This document shows positions 1 to 5,838 of a stretch of DNA of 10,903 nt, piece after piece. Within the stretch, counting starts at the first letter, position 1, and each line of letters begins with the position of its first letter. The stretch spans positions 1-10,903 of the forward strand of contig NZ_DEXW01000073.1 in assembly GCF_002364335.1 (NCBI RefSeq), given 5' to 3'. Made by a program: the position numbers and the translations under genes. The notes under the pieces are model-generated. The model had not been told where the DNA came from and searched no databases. It saw only the letters and a list, made by a program, of their open reading frames with translations. The stretch comes from Winogradskyella sp. UBA3174. GTDB lineage: Bacteria > Bacteroidota > Bacteroidia > Flavobacteriales > Flavobacteriaceae.

Positions 1-761
1 GAAAGACCGTCAACTAAGTAAGAACCACCTAAATCGAAGTCTATAGTGCCAGTACCATTGGTGGCATAAAAAGCAGTACCAGGATTCGCTCCTTCGTGTG
101 ATGCCGATAAACTAGGAAATGTATCTAAACCAGAACCATTAATGGTATTAATAAGGCTTGATCCAAATTCAGCAGATAATGTTGTCGTTGCAGAAACTGG
201 ATTAATGACGTTTTCGCTTGATGTGTTTGATCCAATAAAGGCGATTTCACTAATACCAGTAAAACTAGGTTCTCCATGGTTGTTTAATGCTACAATACGA
301 ATGTGAGTAGCGTTTACAACATCAAATGAGAATGTTTCTGGCAAAGCTGGTGCCGGCATTGATTCAGCCAATTCTGTCGGTGATCCAGTTATAGGTGTGA
401 AGTTTACTCCGTCTTGAGAAGCAGAAATAATAACATCTTTCACCCCAAAGTTATTAGAACCAGGACCAATAGCATTCCAAAAGGCAAATCCTACTACATC
501 AAAATTTCCACCAAGATCAAAATCAATAGTATTTGAACCATTGAAATATAAAATTGCGTTTGTTGGTGTATTATTTTCGTGAGTAGCAGTAATACTTGGG
601 AATTCACTCAATCCCTCTCCATTTACAATATTTATAGGAGGTGTATTTAAAGTATTAGAAATGGACATGGTAACGCCTATTGGATTAATAATATCCTGTC
701 CCTGCAAAGCACTGACCGAAAACAATAAGGCCATTAGGTTTAAAAGTATAAGTCTTTTCAT
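1..761 (-). CDS. Secreted tandem discoidin-like (F5/8 type C) protein, C-terminus outside window
   Basis: The reading frame starts at the ATG at 761 and runs open to the window edge, giving 253 residues with no stop. Residues 1-22 form a Sec signal peptide (MKR, a hydrophobic stretch, then ALQGQ before D23). The mature part has two copies of a galactose-binding-like, discoidin-type unit. The first covers about residues 24-178 and includes SQDGVNFTPI and a closing ISEIAF strand; the second begins at V185. INP, NGxGL, FPS, AxHE and TIDFDLGG recur exactly 161 residues apart (INP 25 and 186, TIDFDLGG 78 and 239). Domains of this type usually bind carbohydrate or cell surfaces. In this phylum such proteins often end in a type IX secretion sorting domain, which would lie outside the window and is not seen. 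It is most likely an extracellular or surface polysaccharide-binding protein or enzyme; the catalytic part, if any, is not visible. The family call is from motif appearance. Confidence 0.85.
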   Translation of the reverse strand, partial: MKRLILLNLMALLFSVSALQGQDIINPIGVTMSISNTLNTPPINIVNGEGLSEFPSITATHENNTPTNAILYFNGSNTIDFDLGGNFDVVGFAFWNAIGPGSNNFGVKDVIISASQDGVNFTPITGSPTELAESMPAPALPETFSFDVVNATHIRIVALNNHGEPSFTGISEIAFIGSNTSSENVINPVSATTTLSAEFGSSLINTINGSGLDTFPSLSASHEGANPGTAFYATNGTGTIDFDLGGSYLVDGL

Positions 762-792
762 AATAAGTATATTATTAGATTCATTAAAGCAG

Positions 793-823
793 TATTGCTC
801 GATATAAAAATACTTGAGCAATA
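793..823. repeat. 8-bp perfect inverted repeat in the discoidin gene leader
   Basis: TATTGCTC (793-800) is matched by GAGCAATA (816-823) across a 15-nt AT-rich spacer. It lies 32-62 bases upstream of the start codon at 761, so it could be a leader hairpin or an operator. No function can be assigned from sequence alone. Confidence 0.35.
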
Positions 824-842
824 AAGTTTAAGGATACTATAC

Positions 843-878
843 TTATCTAGAGGTCAATTGTTTTATCTAGTGGTAATT
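843..878. repeat. Direct repeat of TTATCTAGnGGT(c)AATT, 20-bp period
   Basis: TTATCTAGAGGTCAATT (843-859) is followed by TTATCTAGTGGTAATT (863-878), starts 20 bp apart, about two helical turns. A third, shorter GGTAATT sits at 904-910, 32 bp after the second GGTAATT. The position upstream of the secreted-protein gene fits tandem binding sites for a regulator, but this is inference from spacing only. Confidence 0.35.
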
Positions 879-1087
879 AGAAAGTATGAATGGTTGATTT
901 AACGGTAATTTATCCTCTATTTGAAAAGGAAAAGGAACAAAAAATTCTTGTTATTTACACAAAAGCGTTTTTTTTAAATAAAAGGGCACACTGATTTTTT
1001 ATAACTATTCTAACTCTATTTGTTTATTCTAGAAGAGGGGAATATCATTTATAGAGGAAGGTTTAGAGATATTTTTAATATTTTGAA

Positions 1088-1226
1088 TTTAGTAATGGCT
1101 TGTCTTATACTGTTGGTATTATTTTAGGCCTTGCAGAAGGTTCCTTATTTCCATGTCATTTGGCACCTGTTTGTTTTAGGTGGTGCTGTTTGCCACTTTT
1201 TTATGATATTTCTTTATGTGATATAG
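1088..1226 (+). pseudogene. C-terminal remnant of a hemolysin III / TrhA (PAQR-like) membrane protein gene
   Basis: Two frames joined by one frameshift read as the C-terminus of the hemolysin III (YqfA/TrhA) family. Bases 1097-1126 give GLSYTVGIIL. After a single extra base (or 2-bp loss) at 1127, bases 1128-1223 give ALQKVPYFH, then VIWHLFVLGGAVCHF, then FMIFLYVI before a TAG stop at 1224-1226. The family's usual ending is G(L/F)xYTxG, a short lysine-containing loop, then HxxWHLFVLxGxxxHF, so the match is residue by residue; one aromatic residue of the loop is lost at the shift point. Full-length members have about 200 residues and seven TM helices, so only the last quarter survives. No intact upstream half is visible. 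The stop ends one base before the stop codon of the converging gene at 1228. The fragment cannot make a working protein. Confidence 0.82.
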
Positions 1227-1227
1227 T

Positions 1228-1818
1228 CTATTTGTAAAAGATTATAAACTGTACAGCAATACCTATAAGAATAATTACTGCAATTTCTATTTTGGATACT
1301 GTAGCTGAGGAATTTAAAGATTTTTGAGCAAACTGGGTCATAATTTGCCCTTCTGAAATCTGAATCTTAGCTAGATTATCTAAATCATTCTGAATGCGAT
1401 TGAGTTTCGCTTCAATTTTAGACTTAACCTGTGCACTGTTTAGTAGTGTCTGTGATTCTTCTAATGCAGTTAATTTTTTAAAATCATCTTGAAAATTACT
1501 AAAAGCTAATTTTTCTTCTTTAGTTAATTTAGTTGATTTGAATTCTATAATTAAATCGTTTATTTTGTCATAACTAACCTTTTTGGTTGAATATTCAGAA
1601 TTATTTAGAAGTAATTTTTCCTGCTCGTGAAAAATATTATTTAGTTCATAAACATAGCCTTTTGCAACTAATCTATCTTCATAAACAGAAGTTAACGAAT
1701 TTTCTATAGTATTAAAACGCTTTTTATCGAGTCGATTTGTTGCTAAAACGAGTAGAAAAACAATGGCAAATGAAAACCCGATTTTAACACGATTACTTAT
1801 AGAAATTTTATTGCCCAT
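1228..1818 (-). CDS. Stand-alone MCP-type four-helix-bundle sensor domain protein (two TM)
   Basis: This 196-residue protein has a short cytoplasmic N-terminus, TM helix 1 at about residues 11-27, a helical extracytoplasmic region at about 28-175, and TM helix 2 at about 177-194, ending with YK. The bundle contains the pattern typical of the 4HB_MCP ligand-binding domain (VYEDRLVAKGYVYELNNI, residues 45-62) and amphipathic stretches rich in K, E, N and Q. In chemoreceptors this domain is followed by HAMP and signalling domains; here the protein stops straight after the second TM helix, so it has no output domain of its own. Flavobacteria often encode such short versions. Its partner, if any, is unknown. 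It is a single-gene unit, converging on the hemolysin remnant with a 1-bp gap. A possible -7 element lies 20-27 bases upstream. The function is inferred only from the fold. Confidence 0.75.
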   Translation of the reverse strand: MGNKISISNRVKIGFSFAIVFLLVLATNRLDKKRFNTIENSLTSVYEDRLVAKGYVYELNNIFHEQEKLLLNNSEYSTKKVSYDKINDLIIEFKSTKLTKEEKLAFSNFQDDFKKLTALEESQTLLNSAQVKSKIEAKLNRIQNDLDNLAKIQISEGQIMTQFAQKSLNSSATVSKIEIAVIILIGIAVQFIIFYK

Positions 1819-1837
1819 ATTATGTAAGTTTACCTAC

Positions 1838-1845
1838 CAAAAATA
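1838..1845 (-). promoter_or_regulatory. Possible Bacteroidota -7 element for the four-helix-bundle gene
   Basis: On the minus strand the bases read TATTTTTG, an exact match to TAnnTTTG. Transcription would begin about 12 bases before the ATG at 1818. No TTG is seen at the expected -33 distance, so the call rests on one element. Confidence 0.3.
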
Positions 1846-1887
1846 ATGTAAATACTACTTTTATTATAATATTTAACACATCTTTAT

Positions 1888-1926
1888 ATAAATTAATAGT
1901 CTCTTTTTTAGAGGCTATTAATTTAT
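1888..1926 (-). terminator. Long hairpin, probable terminator of the exported methyltransferase gene
   Basis: Bases 1888-1903 pair with 1911-1926 in a 16-bp stem that is perfect except for one position that is G:U in one RNA orientation (AGTCTC against GAGGCT), closing a 7-nt loop. It begins 20 bases after the stop codon at 1946 in the minus direction. The AT-rich stem and flanks could stop transcription in both directions, but no plus-strand gene reads into it, so the minus-strand role is the likelier one. Confidence 0.65.
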
Positions 1927-1945
1927 TTTATAAAGTCATTATAAT

Positions 1946-2659
1946 CTATTCTTTTATAAAAACCATACAATGTTGCCAAGGTAAGTTACTTATGTTTTTT
2001 TTAAGTTTAAAGCCTACTGCTTTCATTTCTTTTACGGCTTGTTCCTCTGTCATTTTATGTATTTTTTTAATAGGAATAGTAGCATCTTCTCCTCGATACT
2101 CTACTAAATAAATTTCTCCATCTTTTCTAAGTGCATTTTTCATAGACATCATCATTTCATAAGGATAATTAAATTCATGATACACATCTACCATTAGTAT
2201 TTTATCTACAGAATTTTTAGGAAGATTAACCGTCTTTTCACCGCCTAAAACAGTCACAATATTAGCGCTTTGCTTATAGTTTGGATGTGTTAGTAAGGCA
2301 ACTAACATTTCTTCTTGTATATCTACAGCAAAGACAAAACCATCTTTGGCAACTGGTGCCATTTTAAATACGTGGTAACCAGAGCCAGCACCAATATCTG
2401 CAATAGAATCACCAAGCTTAATATCCATATTTTTAATAAGCTTTGAAGTGTTTTCTTCTTCCTCGCGTTCAGGACGTTCTAACCAATTAATACCTTGAAA
2501 GCCCATAACATAAGCTATTTCTCGTCCCATATACCATTTACCAATGCCATTTGGGTCACCTTTTTTGTACGTATAGTGATTTTTTTGCTTACTCTCTTGT
2601 GCAACAGCTTGGTGCATTAGAAGTGGTGCCAATAATAGTAATAAGATATACTTTTTCAT
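1946..2659 (-). CDS. Class I SAM-dependent methyltransferase-fold protein with signal peptide
   Basis: The 237-residue product begins with a clear Sec signal peptide (MKKYILLLLLAPLL, cleavage probably after AVA at residue 20). There is no lipobox cysteine. A lead-in region at 38-67 carries GREIAYVMGF and WLERPEREEEE, a block I recall as conserved in this exported methyltransferase-like group. The Rossmann-fold core follows: motif I SIADIGAGSGY (86-95), the acidic end of beta-2 at D113 in AVDI, and a motif IV-like MVDVYHEF (156-163). The fold implies SAM binding, yet SAM is not known to be available in the periplasm, so substrate and even activity are open. Only the signal peptide puts it outside the cytoplasm. 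The gene stands alone, with a strong hairpin after it and an inverted repeat before it. No substrate can be named. Confidence 0.82.
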   Translation of the reverse strand: MKKYILLLLLAPLLMHQAVAQESKQKNHYTYKKGDPNGIGKWYMGREIAYVMGFQGINWLERPEREEEENTSKLIKNMDIKLGDSIADIGAGSGYHVFKMAPVAKDGFVFAVDIQEEMLVALLTHPNYKQSANIVTVLGGEKTVNLPKNSVDKILMVDVYHEFNYPYEMMMSMKNALRKDGEIYLVEYRGEDATIPIKKIHKMTEEQAVKEMKAVGFKLKKNISNLPWQHCMVFIKE

Positions 2660-2706
2660 GAAAATAATAGAATTAAAATTTAAAGATAAGTACTACATTT
2701 TATAAG

Positions 2707-2752
2707 ACTATTAAGATTTGGTTAAAAGAAGAAAGCGTATCGTCTTAATAGT
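2707..2752. repeat. 10-bp perfect inverted repeat between the RluA and methyltransferase genes
   Basis: ACTATTAAGA (2707-2716) is repeated inverted as TCTTAATAGT (2743-2752) with a 26-nt spacer. It lies after the stop at 2781 and before the start at 2659, so it could end the RluA transcript or act as an operator for the next gene. The long spacer makes a classic terminator less likely. Confidence 0.35.
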
Positions 2753-2780
2753 TTACTTAAGATTACATTACAACTTAGAT

Positions 2781-3512
2781 TTATTTCAAATTAAATAGTT
2801 TTTGAAACCTTTTAGGTAATTCATCTTTTATATAGAGCTCTTCATTTGTAAATGGATGTATAAATTTTAAAGAATAGGCATGCAAATACAAGCCTTTTCC
2901 ATTTAAAATTAGAGGTTCAATACCATAGTCTTTATCCCCCAATATGGGATTTCCTATGCTCGATAGATGTTTTCGTAACTGGTGTCGTCTACCGGTTAGT
3001 GGTTCTAATTTTACTAAGTTAAGTTTACCAAATCGTTTTGAAGTAACCGATTGGCAAAGCTTATAATTCGATTGTGCTATTTTACTGTCAATATCTGAAG
3101 TAATTTCCCCTTCATTGTTTATGTCTCCAATAGTAACCGCATGGTAGGCTTTCTTAATTGCCTTGTTTTCAAATAGTTTATTTAGAGCACGAATACTACT
3201 ACTCGTTTTTCCGACTAATAAAACACCTGTTGTAGCAAAATCTAATCGGTGAACAGGTTGTGGTTTTGTTCCATCAAATAGTTGACTTCGTTTTAGATTT
3301 TGAGTTAATGCATTGGCAACGGTTTTAAAACTATTGCCGCTAACTAAAATACCGGCAGGTTTATGAATCACAGCTAAGTAATCGTCTTCAAATAATGCCT
3401 TAAGTTGAAATACTAGTTTCTTCTTTGTACTCTGGTCTTCTGGAACAGATAGCGTAATGCATTCTCCACCATTTATAAAAGTAGCCGAAGTAGCAATACT
3501 ACCATTAACCAT
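2781..3512 (-). CDS. RluA-family pseudouridine synthase (5' end uncertain)
   Basis: The frame with an ATG start has 243 residues and carries the RluA-type catalytic core: AVIHKPAGILVSG (47-59), then VHRLDFATTGVLLVGKT (87-103) with the expected catalytic aspartate D91, and LEPLTGRRHQLRKHL (RluA motif III) further on. Such enzymes convert specific uridines in rRNA or tRNA to pseudouridine in the cytoplasm; the target here cannot be told. The ATG at 3512 falls in the middle of an N-terminal S4 RNA-binding domain: MVNGSIATSATF is the second half of that domain, and the first half is encoded in frame upstream (3513-3656) with no standard start codon. The true protein is therefore probably about 290 residues, or the gene has been damaged at its 5' end. 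A good promoter at 3703-3731 fits the longer form. The family call is firm; the start is not. Confidence 0.85.
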   Translation of the reverse strand: MVNGSIATSATFINGGECITLSVPEDQSTKKKLVFQLKALFEDDYLAVIHKPAGILVSGNSFKTVANALTQNLKRSQLFDGTKPQPVHRLDFATTGVLLVGKTSSSIRALNKLFENKAIKKAYHAVTIGDINNEGEITSDIDSKIAQSNYKLCQSVTSKRFGKLNLVKLEPLTGRRHQLRKHLSSIGNPILGDKDYGIEPLILNGKGLYLHAYSLKFIHPFTNEELYIKDELPKRFQKLFNLK

Positions 3513-3674
3513 AATATACTGTTTCTTAAGTGCTTTTTTTAATGCAGATTTTGTAACAGCTGAACTGAAAACACCAACACCATAGTCTTGGAGTCGAATA
3601 GGAGTTACAAGCTTTTTGGGAACATTATGTGATTCGGTTGGTTTGATTATGTTTTTTTAAGGTTTAAAAATCAT
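3513..3674 (-). other. In-frame 5' part of the RluA gene: S4-domain coding without ATG, plus a stop after an upstream ATG
   Basis: Reading in the frame of the downstream CDS, 48 codons (3656 to 3513) are open and encode a typical first half of an S4 domain: PIRLQDYGVGVF, then TKSALKKALKK, running into IMVNG. There is no ATG, GTG or TTG among them. An ATG at 3672-3674 is in the same frame but meets TAA at 3657-3659 after MIFKP. Related proteins, as I recall them, start just before the IIK-like residues at about 3650. Possible readings are a rare ATA or ATC start, a start-codon mutation, or a base error in the A7 run at 3652-3658. It is listed apart because the start cannot be settled by sequence alone. 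Confidence 0.7.
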
Positions 3675-3702
3675 TTTTTTCTTGGTTTACTAAACAATTT
3701 AA

Positions 3703-3731
3703 CAAATATAAACCGAATAGTAAATCTACAA
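3703..3731 (-). promoter_or_regulatory. Bacteroidota sigma-70-type promoter for the RluA gene
   Basis: The minus strand carries TATATTTG at 3710-3703, an exact TAnnTTTG -7 element, preceded by TTG at 3731-3729 with an 18-nt spacer, close to the usual spacing for this phylum. Transcription would begin at about 3696-3699, about 25 bases before the ATG at 3674 and more than 180 before the ATG at 3512. This supports the upstream S4 codons being part of the gene. Confidence 0.6.
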
Positions 3732-3761
3732 GGGTTTTCTTAATTAGTCTATAAGTAACAA

Positions 3762-4517
3762 TTACGTGCTTTGTTTAGTAATAGTATTTTGTTTTTCCCA
3801 TTTCTTTATGATTAGAAACCACAAAACAACAGAAATACCAAAAATTATTAGTTTTTCGGTTCCGTTAATTCCATTTTTTATTAATGCATTGAACATCATA
3901 ATTTGAATAACTAGATGGAAACAAGCACAAGCTATTATGGACTTTGTTGATTCTGCTACTTGTCCAATTCCCCAACTTCCAAAAACCATCATTCCAAAAA
4001 AGAAAAGATTATCACCAACAGTTGCTTTCGTTAAGAAAGTTAAATGCCACAAGTACCATAGAAAACCTATTATTAGATATTTTTGCCAGGATTTTATGGC
4101 TTTTAATTCCTCTTGTAAGTAACCTCTCCAGCCGTATTCCTCCATTATACAGTAGATCAAAGTTCCGATTACAGCTATGAAACCATAAAGATGTGCGTCT
4201 AGTTCAAAGTCATTTTTCACACCAATTATTGTTAAAATCACAATTGGGATAGTTAGCATTATTAGACTTTTTGATTTTGATGTTCCAAAAAGCGTAATCT
4301 CTGTTTTTTTCTTTTTCTTCAATAATGAAATTGCTATTAATGCACCTATAATGACTCCGCTGCCTTCGAGAAGAACAGAAGTTAGTATAAAAATCCAAGT
4401 TGGTAATCTTTCTAATTCGGATTTGAGTTCAAAAATATCAAACCTAAAAATATTGGAAATTGTTATTGCAATTATCAGAAAAACTAGTATTCTTTTTAAA
4501 TTAATATCTCCAATCAT
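3762..4517 (-). CDS. CPBP family intramembrane glutamic-type protease
   Basis: This 251-residue, strongly hydrophobic protein has about six to seven TM segments (for example 8-22, 43-66, 86-100, 111-125, 148-163, 171-187, 224-237). The CPBP (Abi/CAAX-protease-like) signature is present: motif 1 EEYGWR (E126, E127, R131) followed by GYLQEEL, motif 2 LWHLTF with H158, and motif 3 FHLVIQ with H201, then N210 nine residues on. Relatives are membrane proteases, some of which cleave prenylated or bacteriocin-related substrates or give self-immunity; no bacteriocin gene is seen nearby, so the substrate is unknown. The start MIGDINLKR is the first ATG of the frame. The gene stands alone between long AT-rich spacers (250 bp upstream, about 100 bp downstream), consistent with an accessory, recently acquired gene. 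No TAnnTTTG element was found upstream. Confidence 0.85.
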   Translation of the reverse strand: MIGDINLKRILVFLIIAITISNIFRFDIFELKSELERLPTWIFILTSVLLEGSGVIIGALIAISLLKKKKKTEITLFGTSKSKSLIMLTIPIVILTIIGVKNDFELDAHLYGFIAVIGTLIYCIMEEYGWRGYLQEELKAIKSWQKYLIIGFLWYLWHLTFLTKATVGDNLFFFGMMVFGSWGIGQVAESTKSIIACACFHLVIQIMMFNALIKNGINGTEKLIIFGISVVLWFLIIKKWEKQNTITKQST

Positions 4518-4732
4518 TTTTTAAGTATTAGATTAAGATGTAAAAATTTAAAAATAATTAGTTAACAAAGATTTTTATTCACTCAATTGTAATTTATCAG
4601 TGCTGAGTTGTCTTTATAGTTTCACAAATGTGCTTATTGATGTTTTTTTGCTGTTAAAAATCCGATTTACTTTCCGATAGTTAGGGAATATAATTAATTC
4701 AGTTAAATTTTTGTTTGAGAAAATCCGCAGTA

Positions 4733-4755
4733 GTATATATACCGTATTGTGCCTA
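4733..4755. repeat. Spacer motif after the lipoprotein gene, cassette-boundary-like
   Basis: TATATATACCGTATTGTGCC lies 13-35 bases after the stop codon at 4768. A weaker look-alike (TATATAATGAGTTGTACTTA on the minus strand, 5187-5168) lies just before the ATG at 5154, in inverted orientation relative to this one. From memory, TATATA..TTGTGC spacers recur between small accessory genes in flavobacterial genomes. Whether these are recombination sites is not known; the call is tentative. Confidence 0.25.
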
Positions 4756-4767
4756 GTTTGTAATCAA

Positions 4768-5154
4768 TTAATTTATAGTCTTCTCAAAAATAAATTTTCC
4801 TAGTTCTGATTTAAGGTCAATTTTGTTTGAGTCAAACTTTAATACTTCAAATTTCAAATCAGACTCTCCTATTAATTTAACCTTTATCAATTTCGTTGTC
4901 GGATTGTATTCCCATGTGCCTTTTGCTGAATCCGTATCAATAATTTCTGTTTTGAAAGTTCCATCTTCTTGTAATTCAATTGTCCATTTATTCACAATTG
5001 TATTTTCTAAATACTCAAGCCCTAATGCTGGAATTTCCATTTTATCTAAAACATCTGTACATGTCCATTTGCCAATTAGTTCGTTTTTATTCTGTTCCTT
5101 ACAATTCAAGAAAATACTAGTAAAAATGATAAGTATTAAGATGTTTTTTTTCAT
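4768..5154 (-). CDS. Small lipocalin-like lipoprotein
   Basis: I chose the ATG at 5154, giving 128 residues, because it begins a lipoprotein signal peptide directly: MKKNILILIIFTSIFLNC with the lipid-accepting cysteine at residue 18. An upstream ATG at 5190 only adds 12 residues that spoil this signal. The mature part starts with KEQNKNELIGKWTC, the GxW opening of lipocalin-like beta-barrel domains of Bacteroidota (Lipocalin_4/5 or DUF4923-like). Alternating beta strands follow, among them WTIELQEDGTFKTEI and GTWEYNPTTKLIKVKL. The protein is probably anchored to the inner or outer membrane and may bind a small hydrophobic ligand, but neither ligand nor role can be read from the sequence. The gene stands alone in AT-rich surroundings with possible cassette-type spacers on both sides. 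Confidence 0.78.
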   Translation of the reverse strand: MKKNILILIIFTSIFLNCKEQNKNELIGKWTCTDVLDKMEIPALGLEYLENTIVNKWTIELQEDGTFKTEIIDTDSAKGTWEYNPTTKLIKVKLIGESDLKFEVLKFDSNKIDLKSELGKFIFEKTIN

Positions 5155-5337
5155 TTTTGATAAAATTAAGTACAACTCATTATATAGCAACTCCTATTAT
5201 TCATATCCCTAAAATATAACAGATTAAAGCATTTTTTTGTTACCGTTCCGTTCTCTTATAAACAGAATTTTTTGATAGCAATATAAAGGGCTTTATTTAG
5301 GTGCTTTTTTACTAATTATTCTATTTGTAGGACACGA

Positions 5338-5766
5338 TTAGTCTTTTATTATATCGCGATATTCTTCAAAAAAAGCTTCAAATAAAGTCATCTTTGTATT
5401 AAAGAATTCCATAACATCTCTCCATGTATTTTTGTTATGTATTGACACCTTTTGTTCTAATGATAAATAGATGCGTGAGATTTCTTTGCCGTTTTCTAAA
5501 TAGTATTCTTCTTCGTAAATGGCATCTGTTAAGTAGTCTTTTTGTAGAATATTTTTTAATGTGACTAATTTTTCCCAGCAGTTAATTCTGTTTTCGAGAT
5601 GATCCTCTAAGTCTAACGCAATTAAAGCAGAATTTGTATCGAAATGAAATTTAAGAGCAACGCCTTTAATTTTAGTATCGTATAAGACCCATTTTGTTGG
5701 GAATGATTTTCCGAAACTGGTCCAGAAGTCTTGTCTTAGTATGCGGCTTTCTTCTTTTGAGAACAT
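5338..5766 (-). CDS. DUF4268-type protein
   Basis: This 142-residue, soluble, mixed charged protein opens with MFSKEESRILRQDFWTSFGK and continues with KWVLYDTKIKGVALKFHFD, LENGKEISRIYLSL and NKNTWRDVMEFFNTKMTLFE. I recognise these blocks from the stand-alone DUF4268 proteins common in Flavobacteriaceae, whose function is unknown. The length and both ends fit the family, so the gene looks intact. No signal peptide or TM segment is present, so it is probably cytoplasmic. It lies 65 bases downstream of the DUF6090 gene in the same direction; a weak hairpin covers the end of that gene, so co-transcription is possible but not shown. No TAnnTTTG element is visible in the gap. No reaction can be proposed. 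Confidence 0.75.
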   Translation of the reverse strand: MFSKEESRILRQDFWTSFGKSFPTKWVLYDTKIKGVALKFHFDTNSALIALDLEDHLENRINCWEKLVTLKNILQKDYLTDAIYEEEYYLENGKEISRIYLSLEQKVSIHNKNTWRDVMEFFNTKMTLFEAFFEEYRDIIKD

Positions 5767-5816
5767 TTAATAGCTGTTGTGTATTTGATTGAAGAATTTT
5801 TTATTAAGATTAGTTT

Positions 5817-5838
5817 GTCTTAAAGAGACCATTAAGAC
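5817..5838 (-). terminator. Weak hairpin over the DUF6090 stop codon
   Basis: GTCTTAA (5817-5823) and TTAAGAC (5832-5838) form a perfect 7-bp inverted repeat with an 8-nt loop. The TAA stop codon is within the stem. It has low GC and no clear T-run, so it may be an attenuator, a weak terminator or chance. Confidence 0.25.

Larger units (their letters stand above)
762..1087. other. AT-rich intergenic region, upstream of the discoidin gene
   Basis: No convincing gene is visible on either strand. The left part is the leader and promoter region of the secreted protein that starts at 761. It carries an inverted repeat (793-823) and short direct repeats (843-910), listed separately. I found no TAnnTTTG element on the minus strand here. 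The right part, from about 1054, may be badly decayed upstream sequence of the hemolysin III remnant: a short frame reads EEGLEIFLIF before stops. Earlier TrhA motifs are not recognisable, so the 5' part of that gene appears lost. Confidence 0.5.

Noticed and set aside
3937..4180. Two overlapping plus-strand open frames of 61 and 78 codons
   Set aside because: They lie wholly opposite the CPBP protease gene, whose motifs are complete, and their translations show no domain or signal pattern. They are shadows.
4210..4398. Minus-strand open frame of 62 codons inside the CPBP gene
   Set aside because: It is in another frame of the same gene on the same strand, and its composition (strings of N, R and S) is what AT-rich shadow frames give.
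3762..5154. CPBP protease plus lipoprotein as a bacteriocin-immunity or defence pair
   Set aside because: CPBP proteins occur in many settings, the two genes are 250 bases apart with no shared promoter, and no bacteriocin, nuclease or other effector gene is present.
5155..5190. Longer start for the lipoprotein gene at 5190
   Set aside because: The 12 added residues would stand before an otherwise standard lipoprotein signal peptide; the start at 5154 puts MKKN directly before the hydrophobic stretch.
4823..5212. Plus-strand open frame of 129 codons
   Set aside because: It is antisense to the lipoprotein gene, which has a convincing lipobox and GxW motif. No plausible protein family is seen in it.
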